This document shows, piece after piece, positions 57,321-64,000 of a DNA stretch of 64,000 nt. The notes beneath the pieces were generated by a model that saw only the letters and a list, made by a program, of their open reading frames with translations, ran no database searches and was not told the DNA's origin. The position numbers and the translations under genes are program-made. How positions within the stretch are numbered: the stretch's first letter is position 1; each line of letters opens with the position of its first letter. Source of the stretch: Takakia lepidozioides (lineage: Eukaryota > Streptophyta > Takakiopsida > Takakiales > Takakiaceae); NCBI GenBank assembly GCA_030704615.1, contig CM060731.1, positions 59,934,756 through 59,998,755 on the forward strand, written 5' to 3'.

Positions 57321-59555
57321 TATCTAAAATATGGATTTTTAACTATAGTTCTGTTTTGGAAAAAATGGAACACCTAACTTAGAGCAACTACTTATCATAC
57401 CCCTTCATTTTATTATTTATTTTTTAAATAAGTACCCACTGGTGAACCACATTTGCTGACAACTCAGACCCCTTAATGATAATGTAAAAGGAAAAAATAA
57501 CCACAGTTGGTAACTTTTGGGAGGATAAATGTTTTGGGACCTACACCTCAGACAGATACAATTTATCTAGAAATAATGTATTGATGTAACCGATAGTTCT
57601 CAAAATTTCAAAGAACAGTTGGGAAAGTACGGAACCATGGGTATTTAATTAAGGTAAAAATAACTGATCAAATATCCCTTCAAAGGTCTTGGAAATTATC
57701 AAAATTTTATTCTATACAGTGTAATATGATTTGTGGATGATATATTCTATAACAATCATATATTAAAATGCAGATATGAAGAGTTTTGAGGTAGTTATGG
57801 TCCACAATTAATTACTTAACAGTTTCTAAATCTTGATCTAAATTCTAAGCATCACCTAGAAAGAGAATTACTACCATCACGAAATCTCAACTTAATCCTT
57901 TTGTTATTACCATATTTAAATATTAAAGTTTTCATGGCTTAGAATATGGGAAACAAACTACAAACTTCCATGTGAAATGTCATTTTCCTTTAAACTATGA
58001 AAAACAACAAGGCTTAAAAATAATCATAAATCCAAAACTCCTTAGAAATAATATATTTATTTTTTGATTACGACCAAACAATTTTGGGATACTACTAGAT
58101 TAGGTCCAACAACATTAGAGCATATATAGAGAAAACAAAACATACAATATTGGATGTTGGCCGACTTCCAAACACAACTGGGTTGAAGAGTAAATTATCA
58201 TAAGCAGATTAAGGATTGTTTTGTGTCCGATCACTAAGGATCGTACCAAAGGTCAACCTTCTTGCCTAGATTATACTTGCAAAGCTTTTTAGTTTCTTAT
58301 GCGTGTAAAACCATAGATTGGACTTGCATGCTAATGGGTTACACTCAAGTGGGTTGCCAACCATTGCGGCATGTCAACATGGTTACTAATTGCAAGATAT
58401 TAACTGGTTAATGCTTGTGGGATTTGTTGTATATTTATATATTGTTTCTTTCTTTTATTTGTAATTTCCGTCGATTGGGGACTATGAGAGACATGACACA
58501 TGTTTGAGCAATACGACTTATCATTGCACTCCGCATTGTTGCATTATTGTTGTATCCTAGTATGTGATTAGGATGATTTTTTGGATTTAAGAACGCTCAT
58601 CTTGTTGTTATATAATGTTTTGAACTCCATATCCTGTCATGATGAGCAAGCACCTTCATTAAAGCTGAAGCTAAGGGGATCGATAAGAATGACCATGAGA
58701 TGATGAAAAGACGACAATTCATTACTATGATGTTTTATAGACGACATAAACGAAGAAATTGAATTTATTATTCATGCTTTTGTCACCTTCTTAAAGTTTG
58801 AATATGGTGATTTCAAGGCCTTTGTCTCATATCTACTTTGCTCTAGTTCCATTTTCCATACAAGTATTCACTGTATTAGTAACATCTTGACATATTTTTA
58901 AGGCTGACCAGCTAATCGGTATGAATCTATCAAGTATTTTTATTGTCTGAAATGCAAAACATTCACTTATCAAATGTATAATAATGAAAACCTGCTGGGC
59001 ACGTCATTCCCTATTAATTTTAGACATACGTATTCTAACTGTAATTTGAATCTAATTTGATCTTGATAGTTCATAAGGCCCCCCCGAAAGGAGGCAGTTG
59101 CTACAAGGCGAAGTGGCTCTTAGTTACGCCGGCTTTGGCCGGCTTCTCTCTCTTTGATCTTGGTAGTACATGGTGCTTACGAAGTGTGGTTCTAATCCAA
59201 TCCCATGAACGATGAAGGCTTAGTCGCAAGGTAAAGTGACTCCTAATTAGTTACGTCGGCTCAAGCTGAGTCCATTCTCTCTCTATCATAAAAGCTTGAG
59301 AGAATGAATAGTCATACCATTTTTTTTGCTATTCTTTGACGTCAAATTTGACATACATCGATTTTGGATACGATTCCACAACTTTCTCATGTTCTCAAAT
59401 TTCACATGGTAATAAACAAAAAGCAAAGGTACACATTTTTGGGTGTTCAAATTAGTCCATTTGAATGACATTCATCCACAGTGGGTTACAATGAGCTTCC
59501 CATGCGAAATTACTGATGAGACGATTACAGCTCCGTTCTTTGAAGAAATGTGTAG
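57320..59555. other. AT-rich intergenic DNA with a hairpin-rich repeat pair
   Basis: No gene seen. At about 59085-59150 and 59215-59290 two related units share CAAGG(C/T)(G/A)AAGTG(G/A)CTC, TTAGTTACG(C/T)CGGCT and a CTCTCTCT end; the first contains the hairpin GCCGGCTTTGGCCGGC. These may be SINE or MITE-like repeats. Confidence 0.35.
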
Positions 59556-59559
59556 AGAA

Positions 59560-62500
59560 CACTACTGCGATTATGGGGGGTTAGCGGCCCCCACGCCCCA
59601 TCGCGCGGTTCTATGAGCAACGTCGGCGCCGCTCGATCGCCGCGGCCAGGATAGCAACGTATGTGGCGTCGCTATGCCAGCTGCTAAAGGCCAAAATTAT
59701 AAAAATGACTGAGTATTTTTGAACGATGTGACCGGGCGTAACATTGTCTCACTCGTAAGAAGAGTTCACATCTCCCCACAATCTAAATGTAAACCGGGAA
59801 GAAACAGAAAAAGAAATTCGAGCTTGCTTTTTACGATTACTGGATGGTGAGAATCTACTACAAAGCAACCCAAAAAAAAAAAAAAAAAACTTGTTTCAGG
59901 TGACTCCCAGGACGCTGCGGCAAGATGGCATCGTCATTCGAGCGGCTTAGAGGCCCAAAATTTGAAAAATGAGTAGGTACTTTTGGGCGACGTAACCGGA
60001 GGTGTTAGCGACCTCATGGGGGCTATTATAAAGCCACAAGATGGAGGGGGGGGGAAAAAAAACAAAAAAAACAAAAAACAAAAAAACAAAAAAACGTTAA
60101 TTCCCTAGAGCGCTGCGGCAAGATAGCTGCTATGGCCGCCATGCCAGCAGCCTAGAGGCCAAAACTTAAAAAATGACTAAGTAATTTCGACTGACGCGAC
60201 CGGACGCGGGTCGCTACTATAAAGCGGAACCATGTTGTAAAACTAACTTATATGCAATTAAAGCACATGATTATGCGTAAGTTTTCAAATCAGTATGTTG
60301 GTTAGTATAGAGTGTCTTATTGCTCATGTCTGACATTAATGATCCCCCATGGTTTCGCTCCTAAAAAGAGACCCCCCAGGCAGTCGTTGGTAAAAAACGA
60401 CCTCCAGGGGGTTGCTTAAAAACAATGACGTTTTGTTTTTTTCCTTTTCCTTTCTTTTCAACCTTAATTGGGGCAATTTGGGCAGCAGTTAAGGTAGAAA
60501 CACCTAAATATGAGCGCGGAGTAGTTGTAGGCTACGGTGGACCAAAAACTGCGTAACATGGCAGTTTCTGCAGTGACCTCCATTCATGGTATCTTTTATA
60601 GTAAAATCACAACTCAATATTTCATACAAGTTTATACGATCTAAAGATTTGTAACTACAGTAGAGATATACTCCAATTTTTTTATTGTAAAAATGATCAT
60701 ATATGAAAGAGCTATGGACTTTTAAAGTTGAATCTTATGGACTGCAGTATTACATATGAAAAACCATATGGACTAAAAAACATCATATACACCTAAGTAA
60801 TAGCAAAAAGGAAAACACATTATGGGTGCCATTTTTGAAAGCTACCCAAATGAACTTTTATATGGACTAAAAACATCAAGAATAAGAGGTATGGACTAAT
60901 TTATACTAAACACTGGCCCATTTTCCCCGAATATACATCATCCTCATTTAGAGGCTTTTGGGATATAATCATTACTAAAAGATGTAAAAACCCATAATTT
61001 AGAGGTGTCAAGTGATATATGGAAAAAAAATCAAAAATATCTAATTATTAGAAATAAAAATTATTTTTTATTTTTCAGAATTAAATACTAAAATTTCTAA
61101 TAAAACAATTCTAGCCTATTTGGGGTGGGACTTTTACTAAAAGTGTTAAATATATCATATCTATCATCTAGAATTAAATATTTGAATAAATTCTCTCAAT
61201 TTGAAGTACCATATAGACTTACATGGAGGAAAAATCTGCCTCTTTTGGTCCACCGTACCCTGCAACTACCCGCGACCTTGAACGGACCCCTATTTTTGCG
61301 TATAAAAGTGACTACAAATGCCCTTGAATGGATGGACAGAATCCAGTGGTTTATTTAAGATTTACCAATGGCCAGATTTGCCTACAGATAGGGTGGTTTT
61401 ACGACTCAACGTGTATACATCCATGTACTTACTAGATTTGTAACTACACGGTTATTAACAAATCAAATAGATTACTGTTATCATGATTTGCACTTAATTA
61501 ATCATCTAAAGAACAGGCATAGACCAGATTTGGGGCAAATTTTGTTTCGAAATACCATGACGGCTGCTCCATTAAAACACAATGGCTTCCATCTAAAATG
61601 GACCTGCTGACCATTCAAAGTTTCCAACTCTAACACCAAGTATAAACATGGGGCCCACATATGCAAGAGGCCCAGCGTGCAATCCAGTGTTGGGAGGTTA
61701 TTATCTTTTGTAAGACCCGCTGGTTTCAGGTATTGGCGGTGTGAGGTTGTGGACATACCCGTCGGAGACCAATACTAGATTTATTTAGGATTTTCCATAC
61801 CCAGGGGTTATCAATCAAGCCCATTATCAAAATTATTAGACAACATATCAATTACAATCAAACATGGATGATAACCTACTGTTATCAACCCGGGCCGGGG
61901 TTCAAAAAAAATTCTTCAACCATTTTTTAAGAGCGCATTGTCTATGTAAAATTTATCCAAACTTATCAAAGTGATGTGGAATACTAACTAATTAAATCAG
62001 AATGTTATCTACTAACTAATACCAATATTAATGTACTTATTTATGTGGCTAGAATTCCAAAGTTAATTAGTATTCCTAAGTACTTTAAGTAGCTTGTATT
62101 TTTCAAGGTATGGTGTGTAAATTTGGGCAATGTTTGACAACGTTTAAGTATTAGTATCACTTATAGGTTTAATATGTTTTTAAGAGGGTGCGAAATCCCT
62201 GAAGCGACGGGGAAATGTCACTAAAATGTGACATTTAATGTGAAAATCCAGCCACTTGATGTTGATATGTGGGAAATCTGGTTTTTTTTAGCCCTCATAA
62301 ATATCAATATCAATATCATCAAAGCCTTATCTGAGGGGTCTCAGCATCAATATCAGCTCAGCACTTAACCAGCGGGTAGGTTACGAACCGGGTATTATCC
62401 AACAATGTACCCGGCGGGTCCGGGTCCACATACCCGCATTGATACATGTGTTGATACCCTCTACGTACCCAATACCCTCTCAACATTGGTGCAATCCATA

Positions 62501-63214
62501 AAAGTTCCGGATGGATACAATTTAGATATTTTCAGATATGGCAGGGATATTAAGACTTGTTTTGGGTGCATGCATGGATAAGCACTGGACTTCGAGCAGT
62601 TTAGTTTTCATTTAATGGGGCACGTTTTTACACATTATCTCGGGTGAGTATAGGTCAGTTGATACTCCCTTTTAGATGCATTAATGTTTTGACTTTGGAT
62701 ACTTAGAGTACACTACAAGGAGTGGGCCACCTCATGGACAATGAATATGTCATTCCTAATTTGCTTTATAGGGGTGTCTTTTTGGATGCACAACTTGTGC
62801 ACCTTAAGCAATTTCACGCTTTACATTAGTTATTTCTTGGGTTCACAATAGTTGGGTCTACCGCTCACATATAGGAAGTTGTTAAATACCGTGTTGAAAA
62901 TTAATATCAATTCATGGTTGTGTCAAAAAAATTGTATTTGATATGAGGACCTCTTTGTTCTGTTGTTAATCCAACAATATATATATATCTTTTTGCTAGA
63001 CCTTTCCTACTAGTAGAACTGCTTAAACGCACACATTTAGGTGTTACTAGTTACTACCTTAGTCTTAGCCCCCTTTTAAGCGACACATTTTTAGTGACGG
63101 CGGACCGACGGCTGAAGGGTCGCTATTGGGGACTTAGACCCGGCTGTTTTAGCCCCCATTAGCGACCTCATGGAGGTCGTTGGGGCGTCACTAAATCCCC
63201 CGATTGGTGTAGTG
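59560..63214. mobile_element. CACTA-type transposon, non-autonomous or decayed
   Basis: The left end starts CACTACTGCGATTATGGGGG and continues GTTAGCGGCCCCC; the right end, as reverse complement, starts CACTACACCAATCGGGGG and continues ATTTAGTGACGCCCC. The termini thus pair as CACTA-type TIRs. Subterminal regions carry repeated GCGACC/TAGCGAC motifs: three related ~210-bp units at 59.60-60.24 kb and a block at 63.07-63.18 kb, as is typical of En/Spm elements. Flanking trinucleotides are GAA and GGA, so the 3-bp target duplication is imperfect. No transposase frame survives in the 3.65-kb interior. Confidence 0.65.
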
Positions 63215-63340
63215 GGAAATGAAGAAAGAGGTGGAGGTCGGGTGAAGAATAAGGTGGAGGGAGTACAGAAAGAAGATGGAGGGGGTGAGGAACAAGGTGG
63301 AGGTTATGAAGAACGAGGTGGAGGAGGTGAAAATTAGAGC
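63215..63340 (+). repeat. Purine-rich minisatellite
   Basis: Immediately beyond the CACTA end, a GAAGAA-(C/T)-AAGGTGGAGG-type unit of about 21 bp is repeated five or six times with variation. Strong purine strand asymmetry; not coding. Confidence 0.7.
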
Positions 63341-63519
63341 TGAATAATACGATGCAAGAAGCCACACCATGCAAGCAATTTCAATATTCATTGATCTTGT
63401 GAGTGTGCCCAGATAAGATGTTGCTGATACATCTACTCAATCATCTCCGAAATAAGTTGAATGATTTTCTTGGCTCCCTCGATTTTGCTGCATTTGAATA
63501 TAGACGCATATCGGTTAAT

Positions 63520-63655
63520 AGTTTGTCTGACATTATCAGTCACATTGAGTCTACAAGAGGTGAATACTAGGAGAATTAAATGAAATGATACTTCACAACG
63601 ACTCAAAGAGCTTATGGGAAAAAAGAAAGCATGAAACAATAAGAGAGGGACGGAC
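63520..63655 (-). repeat. Inverted fragment of the A2/A3 flank
   Basis: The reverse complement matches about 52310-52440 (CTCTTTGAGTCATTATGA, TTTCATTTCCTTCTCCTAGT, TTCACCTCTTGTACACTCAA), and 36190-36250 for part of its length. It lies outside the duplicated block, so the flank includes a dispersed repeat. Confidence 0.75.
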
Positions 63656-64000
63656 GCTTATCTTGCTACTACCGCTATCGAAATATCAAATGAAGAATCT
63701 GCAAAGGACAGAGTGCAAATTTCATCACTCATAGTTCGTTGGCTTATTTCCTGTCACTTTGCAGTGGTGTCAGCTGGTTTGACAGTGTTGGTACCACTCA
63801 CTCTCAGACCTTGGCCTTCTGTTTATGAAACCTCACCAATTAATTGTGAAGGTGTGAAAGTTTTCTCTCATGTCTTTCTTTCTATGGCAAATAACAGTCA
63901 TGAGGAGAGCTCAATAAGAAACAAGTTTTATCCCTCTCACTGAGAAAAAATGCAAAGTTTAGTTTCCATATCATTTGGTTTTTTCGTATTCTCTATGATA

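Noticed and set aside
62711-63214. Short CACTA element starting at CACTACAAGG (62711)
   Set aside because: Only the first few bases match the right end; the left end at 59560 matches the right end over a much longer stretch.

Overview
The window is nuclear DNA of a land plant. It holds intronless PLS-class PPR-DYW editing-factor genes, intron-bearing genes with plant GT..AG exons (ROOT UVB SENSITIVE/DUF647, HSP101-type ClpB, a chlorophyll-binding light-harvesting-like protein, a lambda-class glutathione S-transferase exon), and plant transposons (L1, CACTA, hAT-like, Ty3/gypsy remnants). A high density of intronless DYW genes, repeat-rich spacers and an unusual non-LTR retrotransposon fit a seed-free vascular plant (lycophyte or fern) or a gymnosperm better than a flowering plant. 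That placement is inference; the species cannot be read from the sequence.

Layout. 1-4.6 kb: small gene and transposon relics (PPR fragment, HSP101 NBD1 fragment, DUF7869-type fragment). 4.6-6.4 kb: a diverged tandem array interrupted by a 471-bp hAT-like MITE with a recognisable target duplication. 8-9.6 kb: 3' end of a plant L1 with poly(A). 10.1-10.8 kb: tRNA-derived SINE head and a BED-finger hAT-like relic. 11.7-13.7 kb: decayed HSP101 C-terminal half on the minus strand; 14.2-15.5 kb: Ty3/gypsy remnant. 20.4-22.6 kb: PPR-DYW gene 1 (plus). 24.2-25.4 kb: light-harvesting-like gene (minus) with a disruptive 14-bp duplication. 26.0-28.3 kb: PPR-DYW gene 2 (minus), the best-preserved gene here. 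28.7 kb: orphan lambda-GST exon. 29.1-30.4 kb: rearranged non-LTR fragment.

30.9-36.5 kb and 40.2-52.7 kb are two versions of one duplicated block, RUS gene - PPR gene - shared 3' flank. The first keeps the upstream RUS exons but breaks inside a late RUS exon, at a 62-bp micro-inversion, and is joined to the last ~67 codons of the PPR gene. The second lacks the RUS 5' end but has a full 3' end, carries a 4.4-kb non-LTR retrotransposon in an intron (17-bp target-site duplication), and is followed by a nearly full but frameshifted PPR copy. A third copy of the PPR plus flank is PPR gene 1 at 20.4 kb. 53-54.8 kb is a 499-bp tandem duplication; 55-59.5 kb is AT-rich repeat DNA; 59.56-63.21 kb is a CACTA-type element without an intact transposase.

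The theme is local genome turnover. Four independent short inversions (about 62 bp, 69 bp, 400 bp and 650 bp) can be mapped by comparing duplicate copies within the window. The functional genes most likely to be active are PPR gene 2, PPR gene 1 and possibly the 3'-complete RUS copy; all encode or resemble organelle-related proteins.
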